Origin: Dorea sp. 5-2 | Lineage (GTDB): Bacteria > Bacillota > Clostridia > Lachnospirales > Lachnospiraceae | DNA length: 64,000 bases | Assembly (NCBI RefSeq): GCF_000403455.2 | Contig: NZ_KE159726.1 | Location: 43,380-107,379, forward strand | Reading direction: 5' to 3' | Shown: piece by piece, positions 28,231 through 38,144 of the stretch | How the letters are laid out: every line of letters begins with the position of its first letter | How positions within the stretch are numbered: the stretch's first letter is position 1 | Made by a program: the position numbers and the translations under genes | Notes under the pieces: generated by a model | What the model was told of the DNA's origin: nothing | What the model saw: only the letters and a program-made list of their open reading frames with translations | The model's database searches: none

Positions 28231-28467
28231 ATGGTACCGATCAGGAAAGATGATTTAAGGAAGATGGTCTCTCAGACGACGGTTGAGACGTATGAAGAAT
28301 TGACGCCCCAATTGATCAGGCTGATCGAAGAGACAAGGCATAACGACGCTCTCACCGAGGCTCAGAAGCAGGACGAGATCTCCTTACATATGTTAGGTTA
28401 TGTGAAGTCCTGCACGAATGAGATCATCATCGAAGTGTTGGCGGAGATATTAGGATTAGAAGATTAG
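28231..28467 (+). CDS. Small conserved-looking protein, function unknown
   Basis: From ATG 28231 (with GGAGAGGAG 8 bp upstream) a 78-residue acidic, helical protein is encoded. It has no membrane segment, signal or known motif that I recognise; IRLIEETRHND and HMLGYVKSCTNEIIIEVL are the most patterned parts. It is 19 bp behind smpB and 29 bp before the zinc-ribbon gene, so it likely shares the transcript. Confidence 0.6.
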   Translation: MVPIRKDDLRKMVSQTTVETYEELTPQLIRLIEETRHNDALTEAQKQDEISLHMLGYVKSCTNEIIIEVLAEILGLED

Positions 28468-28496
28468 AGGTTAGATGATCAGAAAGGAAGAGGGAA

Positions 28497-28982
28497 ATGG
28501 GTTATTGTGTAAAATGTGGTGCAAAAGTAGAAGACGGAATCATGATATGTCCGCAGTGCGGGGCACAGATACCGGTTATGCCAGGCAGTTATCAGCCTCA
28601 GTATTATGGCACGTCATATGGCTCGTCAGAGTATTTTGGGCAGGATGAGGTGCGCCGGAATAAGGCAATGGGCGTACTGTCTTACATAGGAATTCTGGTG
28701 CTCATACCGCTTCTTGCAGGAGATAGGAGGTCTGAGTATGTGAAGCATCACATGAATCAGGGGATCGTGCTTACGATATTGTCTGTGCTGGTGGATCTGC
28801 TGGACGGAGAATCGGTATGGGGACTCTATTCTATGATACATTTCAACGGAGGATTATTCTCATGGACGCTTGATATCCTTGATCTTGGGATCTTCGTATT
28901 GTGTATCATGGGAATTGTGAGCGCATGCAGAGGTGATCGAAAAGAGCTTCCGCTCATTGGGAAGCTTCGGTTTTTTAAGTAA
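28497..28982 (+). CDS. Zinc-ribbon membrane protein (DUF4870-like)
   Basis: This 161-residue protein starts with a zinc ribbon (CVKCG at 4-8 and CPQCG at 18-22), has a Tyr/Gly/Gln-rich linker, and then about three membrane helices. The YVKHHMNQGIVLTIL motif is typical of DUF4870/YtpT-like small membrane proteins. Role unknown. It ends at the bidirectional terminator shared with hsp20. Confidence 0.75.
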   Translation: MGYCVKCGAKVEDGIMICPQCGAQIPVMPGSYQPQYYGTSYGSSEYFGQDEVRRNKAMGVLSYIGILVLIPLLAGDRRSEYVKHHMNQGIVLTILSVLVDLLDGESVWGLYSMIHFNGGLFSWTLDILDLGIFVLCIMGIVSACRGDRKELPLIGKLRFFK

Positions 28983-28983
28983 A

Positions 28984-29029
28984 GAAAGGGTCTGTTGCGA
29001 GATGCAGCTCGCAACAGGCCCTTTCTTTC
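28984..29029. terminator. Bidirectional terminator
   Basis: An 18-bp stem with one mismatch (GAAAGGGTCTGTTGCGAG and its partner) closes a 6-nt loop. T-rich sequence follows on the plus strand and a matching A-rich side precedes it. It serves the converging zinc-ribbon gene and hsp20. Confidence 0.85.
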
Positions 29030-29048
29030 CATCGTTATCCGTCATGAA

Positions 29049-29474
29049 TTATTCTATGGTGATCAATCTTGGCTGTTCTTCCTGCTTCTGGATCTCCTTT
29101 GGGAATGACAGATGAAGAACTCCGTCTTTAAAAGCTGCTTTGATATCATCCTGGGTCAGTGCGTCTCCTACATAGAAGCTTCTGTTACAGGTGCCGGTAT
29201 AACGTTCTTTGTGGATACAGTTACCCTTGGTGTCTTTCTCTTCCTTTGTTACATTCTTGTGAGCGGAGATGGTAAGATAACCATTCTTCAGATCTGCTTT
29301 AATGTCTTCCTTCGTATAACCAGGAAGTTCCATTTCTACCAGATAATTCCCGTCTTTTTCGTGAATATCCGTCTTCATGATCTGTGCGGATGTATGCTCA
29401 TAGGAGCGGGAAAAGAACGGATCGTTAAACATATCATCGAATAAATTATTAAAACCTCTGTTTGCTAATAACAT
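29049..29474 (-). CDS. Hsp20/alpha-crystallin small heat-shock protein
   Basis: A 141-residue ATP-independent holdase. The alpha-crystallin domain spans about 38-130 with YLVEMELPGYTKEDIKADL, NGYLTISAHK and the C-terminal (DGVLHLSFPK) strand. The N terminus carries the short NLFDDMFNDPFF motif usual in clostridial Hsp20. A CIRCE operator overlaps its promoter, implying HrcA repression relieved by heat. Confidence 0.93.
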   Translation of the reverse strand: MLLANRGFNNLFDDMFNDPFFSRSYEHTSAQIMKTDIHEKDGNYLVEMELPGYTKEDIKADLKNGYLTISAHKNVTKEEKDTKGNCIHKERYTGTCNRSFYVGDALTQDDIKAAFKDGVLHLSFPKEIQKQEEQPRLITIE

Positions 29475-29554
29475 AGATCATTCCTCCTTGAAAATCTTCT
29501 CATGAGTAGTATGTCCCATGAGAGGTGAAAATTATTTATTGTTTTAGTTGCTAT

Positions 29555-29603
29555 ATATATTATATAACACATATTGTTAGCAATGTCAATAGATGAGTGC
29601 TAA
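29555..29603 (-). promoter_or_regulatory. CIRCE operator overlapping the hsp20 promoter
   Basis: At 29577-29603 there is GAGTGCTAA, a 9-bp spacer, and TTAGCAATG. The first arm is a perfect CIRCE half-site and the other deviates at the inner bases. On the minus strand the -35 TTGACA lies inside the CIRCE spacer/arm, and a TATATA/TATAAT -10 follows after 17-19 bp, about 70 bp before the hsp20 start. HrcA binding there would block the -35. Confidence 0.8.
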
Positions 29604-30134
29604 TAAAATGAAAATAGTTTTTACGCCGAGATCATTAATAACAGAATAACGGCGAAACTGGCATTCGGCTTCGGTCGGGTGTTTTTTCTCCTGGATATAA
29701 AACCATGTACAAATGATATTTCATCTGCATTTTGTTCAGAAAATTGTATTTTAGGAACATCAGAATTACATAAAAGAGATTGAAAAAGAAGCAAAATAAA
29801 AAACCGGTAATCGCAATGCAAAAACCGGATTCTCCTTCTAAACGTGTTAGATGAATTAATATTATTGTACCAAGTCGCTACCGCGACGGCTAGCCCTAAG
29901 TACGTGAAACCACCACTTTTTTCAAAAAAAGTAGCAGTTTTTGAATATATGTTGTATTATTGAGATACTCCTATCACAATAATAAACACAAACCGCCAAC
30001 TGCTATGTTTAGTTTACCATGGATTTTTCTACTCAACAACTACATATTTTATTTTTTTATCCGTCCACCGCCTCTTTTGGGTATGTAACAGGATTACTTT
30101 TTCCACTCATTACATTTCAAAGGAGATTTTTACT
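29604..30134. other. Intergenic region with probable left end of the IS91-like element
   Basis: 29,604-29,850 holds an A/T-rich stretch and a 66-codon minus-strand frame without recognisable homology, which I do not call. At about 29,873-29,886 a short hairpin (GTCGC/GCGAC) followed by a GGCTAGCC palindrome resembles the terminal hairpins of IS91-type elements. The remaining 200 bp before 30,135 is AT-rich leader. Confidence 0.4.
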
Positions 30135-30987
30135 ATGGACAAATATTTAGATTCCTTCAGGGAAATGATTTCCCTTCGTGGCCTCACCGAGCATACCCTT
30201 AAAAGTTATTGCACTTACATCCGGGCTTATCTGGATTATCTCTCTGACATTCTCCATAAAACACCCGAAGATGTTTCATGGGACGAACTCCGTGATTACA
30301 TCCGCTGGCTCCAGAAATCCAGAGCCCTTTCTGACCGCACCATCAACTGCGCCATTTCACAGCTGCGTTTTTTTACTCTTTATGTCCTTCATCAACCTTG
30401 GGATGATACGCAGCTTTGATGAATTCCTTCCTTATGTCCCTTCAAAAGAAGAAACCTGGCAGTTTATTTCTTCCATGCCTGATTTAAAGCCTAAGGCTAT
30501 GGTTACCCTCCTGTATTCTTCCGGCCTTCGCATCGGTGAGGTCTGCCGGCTCCGCTATGAAGATGTCAGCCGCAAAAATATGCGCCTCCACATCACACAC
30601 TCAAAAAGCAGGAATGACCGCTATGCCATTCTTTCAAAATTGGCCCTTGACCTTCTGTCTCAGTACTGGTTTGCATGTGGACGGCCTATGGGATATCTCT
30701 TCCCGAAGCAGCGCGGCGAGGACAGCCCCATTGATACCTTTTTCCTCTCAAGGCACATCCATGCCCACGAGGACAGGCTTGGATGGGAACGCAGGCTTAC
30801 CTGTCATTCTTTCCGCCATGCTTTCGGTACACACCTGTATGAAAACGGTACGGATCTGCTTACCATAAAAGCTCTTATGGGGCATAAATCCCTGCTGTCC
30901 ACCACGATCTACGTCCATCTTTCCGGCAATTCCATCCGGCAGGCTGTCAGCCCTCTTGACCGTATGGCTGGTGTTTCCCATGAGTAG
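30135..30987 (+). pseudogene. Tyrosine recombinase of the IS91-like element, frameshifted
   Basis: The N-terminal SAM-like domain (95 codons from ATG 30135) ends at 30419. The catalytic domain continues in another frame (from about 30405, FDEFLPYVPSKEE) to 30987. It has the active-site residues SGLRIGEV (Arg), HSFRHAFGTHL (His-x-x-Arg), MGHKS and the Tyr in TTIYVHL. One extra or missing base between about 30,400 and 30,420 would restore a protein of about 284 residues, the usual XerC/D length. Either the gene is dead, or expression needs a programmed shift, or this is a sequencing error; a dead gene is simplest. Confidence 0.8.
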
Positions 30988-32134
30988 TTACAAGATCCGG
31001 CAGATATTCGAACAATCCTATGATAGCTATTCTGCTCAAAGCGATCACCAGACCGATGTACAACAGAAAGCTGCACATGCCATCTTAAACTGTAAATCCG
31101 GCAAGCTTGGCGTAAACTTAAGCCAGTGTACGGATTGCGGACACGTGGAAATACATAACAACTCCTGCCGCAACCGTAACTGCCCCAACTGCCAGGCTGT
31201 CCTGAAAGAAATCTGGGTGGATAAGCGAAAGGCCGAGGTCATTGATACCCCTTACTTTCATGTCGTCTTTACGCTTCCCCATCAATTAAACCCTCTTCTT
31301 TACTGCAATCAAAAGCTTTTGTATGGGCTGCTGCACAGATGCTGCGCTGAAACACTTCTGGAATTATCTGCCGATAAGAAGTGGCTTGGGGCAACACCCG
31401 GTATCATCCAGGTGCTCCACACATGGAACCAGGAGCTGGGTTACCATGTGCACATGCACTGCATCGTCTCCGGCGGCGGGCTTACGAAAGACGGGAAGAT
31501 CCGAAAATCTTCCAAAAGCTTTTTTATCCGCACAGAAGTACTGAGGGACAAATTTAAAGGAAAATATATGGCCTGCCTTTCCTCTCTTTACGAAAACGGC
31601 GTACTTACATTTTCTTCTTCCTGTGAAAAGCTGCGTAATTCCTATCACTGGAAAGAATGGAAAAACAGCCTTTATGGAATGGACTGGTGCCCCTACATCA
31701 AAGAGACCTTTAACGGTTTTGGCAATGCCATTGAATACCTCGGGCGTTATACCCACAAGATTGCTATTTCTAACAGCCGGATCCTTTCCGTTTCCGATGA
31801 TACGGTCACTTTTTCCGCCAGAGGGAAGATATCCGGTGAACCAAAGCGCCAGATCACCCTGGACCATACAGAATTCATCCGGCGCTACCTGATGCATGTG
31901 CTGCCATCCGGTTTTCAGAAAATTCGGTACTATGGCTTTCTAAATAACCGGTATAAGGCCAGAAACCTAAAACTGATCTTTAAGCTCCAGGGGTGCCAGC
32001 GTTTCAAAGCGAAATATATCCATCTGTCCATGGCAGAACTTCTGAAAACAGTCTGGAACTTAGATATCCATATCTGCCCGGAATGTGGATGCTGCAGTAT
32101 GCAACACATCGGAAGGACATATGGCACTTCCTGA
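30980..32134 (+). CDS. IS91-family HUH rolling-circle transposase
   Basis: A 384-residue transposase starting at ATG 30980, which overlaps the recombinase stop. It has an N-terminal zinc-binding region (CTDCGHVEIH, CRNRNCPNCQ), the metal-binding HUH motif in YHVHMHCIVSGGG and the nucleophile region EYLGRYTHKIAIS with the catalytic Tyr. The length matches IS91/IS801 relatives. The C-terminal CPECGCC is a second Cys pair. It nicks and joins single-stranded ends of the element. Confidence 0.88.
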   Translation: MSSYKIRQIFEQSYDSYSAQSDHQTDVQQKAAHAILNCKSGKLGVNLSQCTDCGHVEIHNNSCRNRNCPNCQAVLKEIWVDKRKAEVIDTPYFHVVFTLPHQLNPLLYCNQKLLYGLLHRCCAETLLELSADKKWLGATPGIIQVLHTWNQELGYHVHMHCIVSGGGLTKDGKIRKSSKSFFIRTEVLRDKFKGKYMACLSSLYENGVLTFSSSCEKLRNSYHWKEWKNSLYGMDWCPYIKETFNGFGNAIEYLGRYTHKIAISNSRILSVSDDTVTFSARGKISGEPKRQITLDHTEFIRRYLMHVLPSGFQKIRYYGFLNNRYKARNLKLIFKLQGCQRFKAKYIHLSMAELLKTVWNLDIHICPECGCCSMQHIGRTYGTS

Positions 32135-32360
32135 TAAAGAGCCACTGCTACTGAATATCGTTTTTCAAAGACCTCCGCAAGAAGGTCTGCGAAGCATCCC
32201 CTTTTATTGGATTCGTTTAAGCAATCAGCCTAAAAAAGTTTTTCATATGTCCAATTTCCAAGCAGGACTTCAGCGTTTTCACTAAAAGGGAAGGATACTA
32301 TCCCCATACGTTTCTCGACAAAATGTCCGCGAATTGGTACAATCGAAAAGAATCACATTC

Positions 32361-32398
32361 AGAGCAGTTCGATTTTTTCAGAACTGCTCTTTTTCTTT
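32361..32398 (+). terminator. Terminator after the IS91-like unit
   Basis: A perfect 10-bp stem (AGAGCAGTTC and complement) with a 10-nt loop followed by CTTTTTCTTT. Between 32135 and 32360 I see no supported gene; a 54-codon frame at 32120-32284 has no recognisable features. Confidence 0.75.
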
Positions 32399-32535
32399 CT
32401 GCTCTGAATCTGATACTTTTCTAATGAATTATATGCGTTGAAAAGGAAAAAGTCAATGTCAAAAGGAAAAATAGTTCTGGTAAAATAAAGGAAAGGCAGT
32501 GTTCCGTGCCAGACTGGACAGTTTATATCACGATC

Positions 32536-32569
32536 AAAAAGACTACCAACAGCTGTTGATAGTCTTTTC
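32536..32569 (-). terminator. Terminator of glgP
   Basis: A 15-bp near-perfect inverted repeat (AAAGACTAYCAACAG arms) with flanking A5 on the plus strand gives a U-run on the minus transcript. It lies 26 bp past the glgP stop. The T-run on the other side may also stop plus-strand transcription. Confidence 0.8.
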
Positions 32570-32594
32570 TTAATGACATATAATTCGGCATTTT

Positions 32595-34853
32595 TTATCT
32601 GAGATGCCAGATGTCTTCGTTGTATTGTTCAATCGTCCGGTCAGAGGAGAAGAAGCCTGCCTTCGCGATGTTCACCAACATCTTTTTCGCCCATGCCTCA
32701 CGGTCTTCATAGTCAGCAAGAGCCTGGTCTTTGACCTTCGTATAATCGTTGAAGTCTAACAGGGTCATGAACCAGTCTTTGTTGACAAGTTCGTTGTGAA
32801 GCCTTTGCAGATTCTCTTTCTGTCCGATGGATAACAGTTCATCGCTCACGATAAAATCAACGCACTGACGGATTACTTCATCGTCTTCATAAATTGCTTT
32901 AGAATTGTAATCGCCTTTTTCATAATGCTCGATGACTTCCTGGCTTGACTTACCGAAGATATAGATGTTATCATCACCCACCAGGTCGCAGATCTCAACA
33001 TTGGCGCCGTCCATTGTGCCAAGGGTCACTGCTCCGTTCAGCATGAACTTCATATTGCCCGTACCGCTGGCTTCTTTGGAAGCCAGGGAGATCTGTTCGG
33101 AGATGTCACATGCAGGAATCAGTTTTTCTGCTGCGGATACGTTATAATTCTCTACCATGATAAGCTTCATGTAAGGCGCTGCGTCCGGGTCATTCTTGAT
33201 GAGTTCCTGGAGGCAGAGAAGCAGATGGATGATATCCTTTGCAATGACATAAGCAGGAGCCGCTTTCGCGCCGAAGATAAAGGTTACAGGCTTCGACGGC
33301 TTATTCCCTTCTTTGATCTCCAGGTATTTCCGGATGATATACAGGGCATTCAGCTGCTGACGCTTGTATTCATGCAGACGTTTGATCTGGATATCGTAGA
33401 TGCTGTTTTCGTCGATCTCTACTCCGGTATTCTTAAGGATGAAATCTTTGCAGATCTTCTTAGCGTCTGTTTTGATCGCAAGAAGTTGTTTTAATACCTT
33501 TGGATCATCTTTGTACTCTAATAATTTTTCCAGGGCAAATCCATCTTTTTTGAACGAATCACCGATCAGTGAGGTGATATAAGCGGTCAGTTCATGGTTG
33601 CAGTGGAGCAGCCAACGGCGGAACGTAATCCCGTTAGTCTTATTGTTAAATTTTTCCGGATAGATCTCATAAAAGTCCTTTAATTCACTGGTTTTTAAGA
33701 TATCGGTGTGAAGCGCCGCCACTCCGTTGATGGAGAATCCATAGTGGATGTCCATGTGTGCCATGTGAACCAGGTTATTGCTGTCAATGATCGCTACGGA
33801 CTCCTGAGGATATTTCTTTTTCATCCGTTCGTCCAACTGGCGGATGACAGGAACCAGATGCGGAACGACATCTTCCAGATAGTCCATAGGCCATTTCTCG
33901 AGAGCCTCGGCAAGGATCGTGTGATTGGTATAAGCACATACGCGGGTCACGATCTGACAAGCCTCTTCAAACTCGATCCCTCGTTCTGTAAGAAGCCGGA
34001 TGAATTCCGGGATGATCATGCTTGGGTGTGTGTCGTTGATCTGCACCACTGCGTAATCTGCCAGATCATGCAGATTGCATCCTTTTTGTACGGCTTCGTC
34101 CAGTATATACTGGGCGGCGTTGCTGACCATAAAATACTGCTGGTAGATACGGAGCTTTCTTCCGGCATCATCACTGTCGTCCGGATACAGGAACAGAGTC
34201 AGATTGTGGAGTATGTCCTTTTTATTGAATGAGATTCCGTCCTTTACGATGGATTCGTCTGCGATGTCGATGTCAAACAGATGAAGGCGGATGGATTTAT
34301 TATGATATCCGGCTACATCCATATTGTATAAGGAGGATTTTAATGCAAAACCGCGGAAAGGTATCATATAGGATACATCCGTCGGAGTAAGCCAGCTGTC
34401 TTTGGTAAGCCAGGGGTTCGGTGTTTCCTGTTGGAGATGATGATGGAATTCCTGTTTGAAAAGACCAAGGTGATAATTCAGCCCGATCCCTTCGCCGGGA
34501 AGCCCTAATGTGGCGATAGAATCCAGGAAACAGGCGGCAAGCCGTCCAAGTCCGCCGTTTCCAAGAGATGGTTCCGGTTCGGTTTCCTCGATCTCGGCAA
34601 GAGATTGCCCGTTTTCTTTTAGAAATTCGTCAACCTGGTCATAGACGCCAAGGTTGATCAGGTTGTTAGACAAGAGCTTTCCGATCAGAAATTCGGCAGA
34701 GATGTAATAGATCTTCTTTTTACCGTCATGGCAGCCTTTGTCAGCAAGTAACTGTCTGGTATACGTTAATAATGCCTGATACAATTCTTCGTTTGTACAT
34801 TTGTCACAGCTTTTATGGAACATGTCCTGAATAAGAGTTTTCAATTCTTTCAT
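32595..34853 (-). CDS. glgP: Glycogen/starch alpha-glucan phosphorylase
   Basis: A 752-residue GT35 enzyme that releases glucose-1-phosphate from glycogen or maltodextrin. Motifs: [18 protein letters not shown] near residue 95, [18 protein letters not shown], and the PLP-Lys region [15 protein letters not shown]. It is somewhat shorter than E. coli GlgP but normal for this clostridial subgroup. It is convergent with the IS91-like element and preceded by its own AGGAAGGGAG site. The neighbouring AraC gene and GH31 suggest an alpha-glucan utilisation group. Confidence 0.95.
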   Translation of the reverse strand: MKELKTLIQDMFHKSCDKCTNEELYQALLTYTRQLLADKGCHDGKKKIYYISAEFLIGKLLSNNLINLGVYDQVDEFLKENGQSLAEIEETEPEPSLGNGGLGRLAACFLDSIATLGLPGEGIGLNYHLGLFKQEFHHHLQQETPNPWLTKDSWLTPTDVSYMIPFRGFALKSSLYNMDVAGYHNKSIRLHLFDIDIADESIVKDGISFNKKDILHNLTLFLYPDDSDDAGRKLRIYQQYFMVSNAAQYILDEAVQKGCNLHDLADYAVVQINDTHPSMIIPEFIRLLTERGIEFEEACQIVTRVCAYTNHTILAEALEKWPMDYLEDVVPHLVPVIRQLDERMKKKYPQESVAIIDSNNLVHMAHMDIHYGFSINGVAALHTDILKTSELKDFYEIYPEKFNNKTNGITFRRWLLHCNHELTAYITSLIGDSFKKDGFALEKLLEYKDDPKVLKQLLAIKTDAKKICKDFILKNTGVEIDENSIYDIQIKRLHEYKRQQLNALYIIRKYLEIKEGNKPSKPVTFIFGAKAAPAYVIAKDIIHLLLCLQELIKNDPDAAPYMKLIMVENYNVSAAEKLIPACDISEQISLASKEASGTGNMKFMLNGAVTLGTMDGANVEICDLVGDDNIYIFGKSSQEVIEHYEKGDYNSKAIYEDDEVIRQCVDFIVSDELLSIGQKENLQRLHNELVNKDWFMTLLDFNDYTKVKDQALADYEDREAWAKKMLVNIAKAGFFSSDRTIEQYNEDIWHLR

Positions 34854-34930
34854 TGTCTTTTCTCCCTTCCTGTTTGTATGCTCTTAATATAACAGCCATA
34901 AAAAGAGAAAAATACAACAAAATTGTCCTG

Positions 34931-35821
34931 TTATGACAGGTTTTTGCGAAACGTACCCGGTGAGGCTCCATTGGTCAGCTGAAATTTTTTGATAAAATAG
35001 CTGGTATTATTGAAACCGACTTTCGTGGCGATCTCTGTGATCGGTTTATCCGTATGGATGAGGAGCGCTTTTGCTTTTTCAAGGCGCAGGTCGTTGAGGT
35101 ATCCGATCAGTGTTTTCCCTGTATACTGCCGAAAGAGCTTCATGAAATAATACTCGCTGAAATTAGACATCAAAGCAAGCTCTCTGGCGGAGATCGTCTC
35201 GGGATAATGTTGGTTCATATAATCCAGGACACGCTTGATCGACAGCAGGTTCTTATTCTGTTCCGTGTCGGCAGGAATAATATAATTCCCAACAAGCATC
35301 TCATAGAAAAAATGATAGAGAAGAGATTTCAGCCTGACAAAATAATAAGGTTCTTTCAATCTGTGGCAGTCGTGGATCTGATAGAAGAGCCGGCTGATAT
35401 TCGTATAGTTGTCGTCTTCTGCGGAGATACAGTGGGTAAACTCTGCGCGGTTCTCGATCAACGGAGAGATTACCTGCTCCTGGCAGAGATCGCCGGCAGC
35501 GCTCTGCAGGAATCCCAGGTGAAAAACGATGCTTTTAAAATACAGAGTATGCTTCAGATCTGTCTTGATGCCATGAAGGACGCCTGGATTCACAATGAGA
35601 ATATCGCCTCTTTTCACCCGGAGGATCTCGCGGTTCAGGCGAACCATTCCCATGCCGTCTTCAATGTGGATGATCTCCATCTCGTCATGCCAGTGATTAT
35701 AGAGAGAATGGAAGATGACACAGTTATCGGTGTAGGTCTCTATAGGTAATTCGAAAGACCCGTGGGCATTCAATTCTTTTAAGGTATTGTCTACTTTAGA
35801 ATTTTTTGAAGAGTCCTGCAT
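34931..35821 (-). CDS. AraC-family regulator (cupin sensor)
   Basis: A 296-residue regulator with an N-terminal cupin-like sugar-sensing domain (about 20-160; HSLYNHWHDEMEIIHIE) and a C-terminal pair of helix-turn-helix motifs (about 195-296; ALMSNFSEYYFMKLFRQYTG, KVGFNNTSYFIKKFQ). This is the MsmR/RhaS-like layout. It is divergent from the GH31 gene (190 bp) and upstream of glgP on the same strand, so alpha-glucoside control of both is likely but inferred. Confidence 0.87.
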   Translation of the reverse strand: MQDSSKNSKVDNTLKELNAHGSFELPIETYTDNCVIFHSLYNHWHDEMEIIHIEDGMGMVRLNREILRVKRGDILIVNPGVLHGIKTDLKHTLYFKSIVFHLGFLQSAAGDLCQEQVISPLIENRAEFTHCISAEDDNYTNISRLFYQIHDCHRLKEPYYFVRLKSLLYHFFYEMLVGNYIIPADTEQNKNLLSIKRVLDYMNQHYPETISARELALMSNFSEYYFMKLFRQYTGKTLIGYLNDLRLEKAKALLIHTDKPITEIATKVGFNNTSYFIKKFQLTNGASPGTFRKNLS

Positions 35822-36017
35822 AATGATTTCTCCGTGCTTAAGTCAATATTTCGTTATTTATTATACAGAATAATAGAAGACGATTCAACTGATTTGGGGT
35901 ATAATATATCTATAGTTGTGCCGGAATACCGTATCGTGACAGCCGATCAGCAAGAAGCTATGTACGGTATGCGGTTCATAAAACAAGAGATTAAAATATA
36001 AAGAGAGGTAGATGTCT

Positions 36018-38012
36018 ATGATCAGTAAATATGCGTATGGGGATCCTTTTCATACGGAAGCAGCGGCAGAAGAGATGGAAGTCAGGGAAGGGATGCCGGA
36101 ATTTGGAGAGATGGAGATAAAGGAAGGATTCACCTTCTCTTATCGGATGGCAGCAGAGGATATCGTCTATGGACTGGGTGAGGCGAACCGTGGCCTGAAT
36201 AAAAGAAACTATTGTTATATCAGCAATTGTACGGATGAACCGAATCATACGGAAGAGAAGAGATCTTTGTATGCCGCTCATAACTTTATTATCATTTCCG
36301 GCAGGGAGAACTTCGGGCTGTTCTTCGATTATCCTTCAAAGCTTGTCTTCGATATCGGATATTCAGAGGAAGAACTTCTGAAGGTAAGCGGCGACTATGC
36401 GGACCTGTATCTGTATGTGATCACCGGGGAGAATGCATATGATATAGTCAGGCAGTTCCGGAAGATGATCGGGAGAAGTTATATTCCGCCCAAATTCGCA
36501 TTTGGATTTGGGCAGAGTCGCTGGGGGTATAAGACCAAAGAGGACTACCGCAGCGTTGCCAAGGGATACCGTAAGAATCATATTCCGATGGATATGATCT
36601 ATATGGATATTGATTATATGCAAGATTTTAAAGATTTTACTTTGCATGAGGAGAATTTAAAAGACTTTCCGGAATTTGTCCGTGAGATGAAGGAACAGGG
36701 CATCCGCCTGATCCCGATCATTGACGCAGGCGTCAAAGTGGAACAGGGATATTCAGTCTATGATGAAGGGGTAGAGAACGGATATTTCTGTAAACGTGAA
36801 GACGGCAGTGATTTTATAGCGGCGGTATGGCCGGGAGATACGCATTTCCCTGACGTGCTTAACGCAGAGGCAAGAAAATGGTTTGGTGACCACTATCGTA
36901 TTCTGATCGATCAGGGGATCGAAGGTTTCTGGAATGACATGAATGAACCGGCAATCTTCTATTCTCGCGAAGGTATGGAAGAATTGAAGGCTATGATCAG
37001 AAAACTGGCAGAGGAGGATCCGGATACCCTCCCTATCGGGGAGCTTCAAAGACAGGTATTGGAGATTGCAAATCATCCGGAAGATTACAGACGTTTTTAC
37101 CACAATATCGACGGAAAGATGGTCCGGCATGACAGAGTTCACAATCTGTACGGATATAATATGACCAGGGCAGCCGCGGAAGCATTCACTAGAATTGATC
37201 CGGATAAGAGGTTCCTGATGTTTTCCAGGTCGTCTTATATCGGAATGCACCGTTATGGCGGGATCTGGACGGGAGATAATAAGTCCTGGTGGTCACATAT
37301 CCTTTTGAATCTTAAGATGATGCCGTCTCTGAATATGTGCGGTTTCCTGTATACCGGCGCAGATCTCGGGGGCTTCGGAGACGACGCTACCAGAGATCTG
37401 GTCCTTCGGTGGATGGCGCTTGGAGTATTCACGCCGCTGATGCGGAACCATTCTGCAGAGGGAACCAGGCGGCAGGAGGCTTACCAGTTTGGCGATACGG
37501 AGGACTTCCGCGGTATTGTCGAGACAAGATACCGTCTGCTTCCATATCTCTACAGTGAGTATATGAAAGCTGCGCTGAATGATGATATGTATTTCCGGCC
37601 GCTGTCCTTTGTGTATCCTGATGATACGTTTGCAAGAGGCGTAGAGGATCAGATGATGGTGGGAGACGAGATCATGATCGCACCTGTATACACACAGAAC
37701 GCGAAAGGACGCTACGTCTATCTGCCGGAGGAGATGCTGTTCGTCAAATTCAGGAAAGACGGGGAATATTCGGAAGAATATCTGCCGAAAGGACACCATT
37801 ATGTGGAGATCGCAATTGATGAAGTCCCGTTATTTATCCGGAAAGGAAGATGTATTCCGTTGGTCAAAGCCGCACAGTGTATGGAGGAGCTTGACACAGA
37901 ACATATGGAAATCATAGGCTTTGAGAACGCCAGGTATACCTTGTATGAGGATGACGGGATTCACAAAGATTATGATGATCCCGCCAATTACAGAGTTTTG
38001 ATCTGGGAATAG
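36018..38012 (+). CDS. Glycoside hydrolase family 31 alpha-glucosidase
   Basis: A GH31 enzyme of about 664 residues. The catalytic barrel has DMIYMDIDYM, the nucleophile Asp in GFWNDMNEPAIF, and YTGADLGGFG holding the acid/base region. It hydrolyses terminal alpha-glucosides from small oligosaccharides in the cytoplasm (no signal peptide). Two starts are possible: ATG 36012 is only 3 bp from GAGAGG, while ATG 36018 has normal spacing, so I prefer the latter. A TATAAT at about 35,901 may be its -10. It is divergent from the AraC gene. Confidence 0.9.
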   Translation: MISKYAYGDPFHTEAAAEEMEVREGMPEFGEMEIKEGFTFSYRMAAEDIVYGLGEANRGLNKRNYCYISNCTDEPNHTEEKRSLYAAHNFIIISGRENFGLFFDYPSKLVFDIGYSEEELLKVSGDYADLYLYVITGENAYDIVRQFRKMIGRSYIPPKFAFGFGQSRWGYKTKEDYRSVAKGYRKNHIPMDMIYMDIDYMQDFKDFTLHEENLKDFPEFVREMKEQGIRLIPIIDAGVKVEQGYSVYDEGVENGYFCKREDGSDFIAAVWPGDTHFPDVLNAEARKWFGDHYRILIDQGIEGFWNDMNEPAIFYSREGMEELKAMIRKLAEEDPDTLPIGELQRQVLEIANHPEDYRRFYHNIDGKMVRHDRVHNLYGYNMTRAAAEAFTRIDPDKRFLMFSRSSYIGMHRYGGIWTGDNKSWWSHILLNLKMMPSLNMCGFLYTGADLGGFGDDATRDLVLRWMALGVFTPLMRNHSAEGTRRQEAYQFGDTEDFRGIVETRYRLLPYLYSEYMKAALNDDMYFRPLSFVYPDDTFARGVEDQMMVGDEIMIAPVYTQNAKGRYVYLPEEMLFVKFRKDGEYSEEYLPKGHHYVEIAIDEVPLFIRKGRCIPLVKAAQCMEELDTEHMEIIGFENARYTLYEDDGIHKDYDDPANYRVLIWE

Positions 38013-38037
38013 GAAGACCTGTACATTGGTTATTCCC

Positions 38038-38089
38038 GCGAACAACGAGCCAAGTGGGCATGTTTACATGCACATTTGGCGACTGTCGC
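38038..38089. repeat. Dispersed hairpin repeat, copy 1
   Basis: A 52-bp imperfect palindrome beginning GCGAACAACGAGCCAA and ending TTTGGCGACTGTCGC, with an inner CATG...CATG hairpin. A second copy with about 70 percent identity lies at 58932-58984. Both sit just downstream of a gene end and not inside a gene. Confidence 0.7.
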
Positions 38090-38093
38090 GAAA

Positions 38094-38130
38094 GTCAAAT
38101 ACCCCGCTGCAGAGCAACAGGGTATTTGAC
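38094..38130. terminator. Hairpin between GH31 and ssrA
   Basis: A perfect 11-bp inverted repeat (GTCAAATACCC and complement) with a 15-nt loop. It lies 14 bp beyond the tmRNA 3' end and 82 bp past GH31, so it may stop both converging transcripts, though T-runs are weak. Confidence 0.6.
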
Positions 38131-38144
38131 TTGATTGTAAGTAA

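Larger units (their letters stand above)
29870..32340 (+). mobile_element. IS91-like element with accessory tyrosine recombinase
   Basis: A two-gene unit, XerC-like recombinase followed by an HUH transposase, overlapping by ATGA. The pairing is known in clostridial IS91-family elements, which transpose by rolling circle and leave no target duplication, so the ends given are estimates from terminal hairpins. The recombinase is frameshifted. The unit lies between hsp20 and glgP. Confidence 0.55.

Noticed and set aside
32120..32284. A 54-codon frame after the HUH transposase as element cargo
   Set aside because: No motif, no homology that I recognise and a weak start context.
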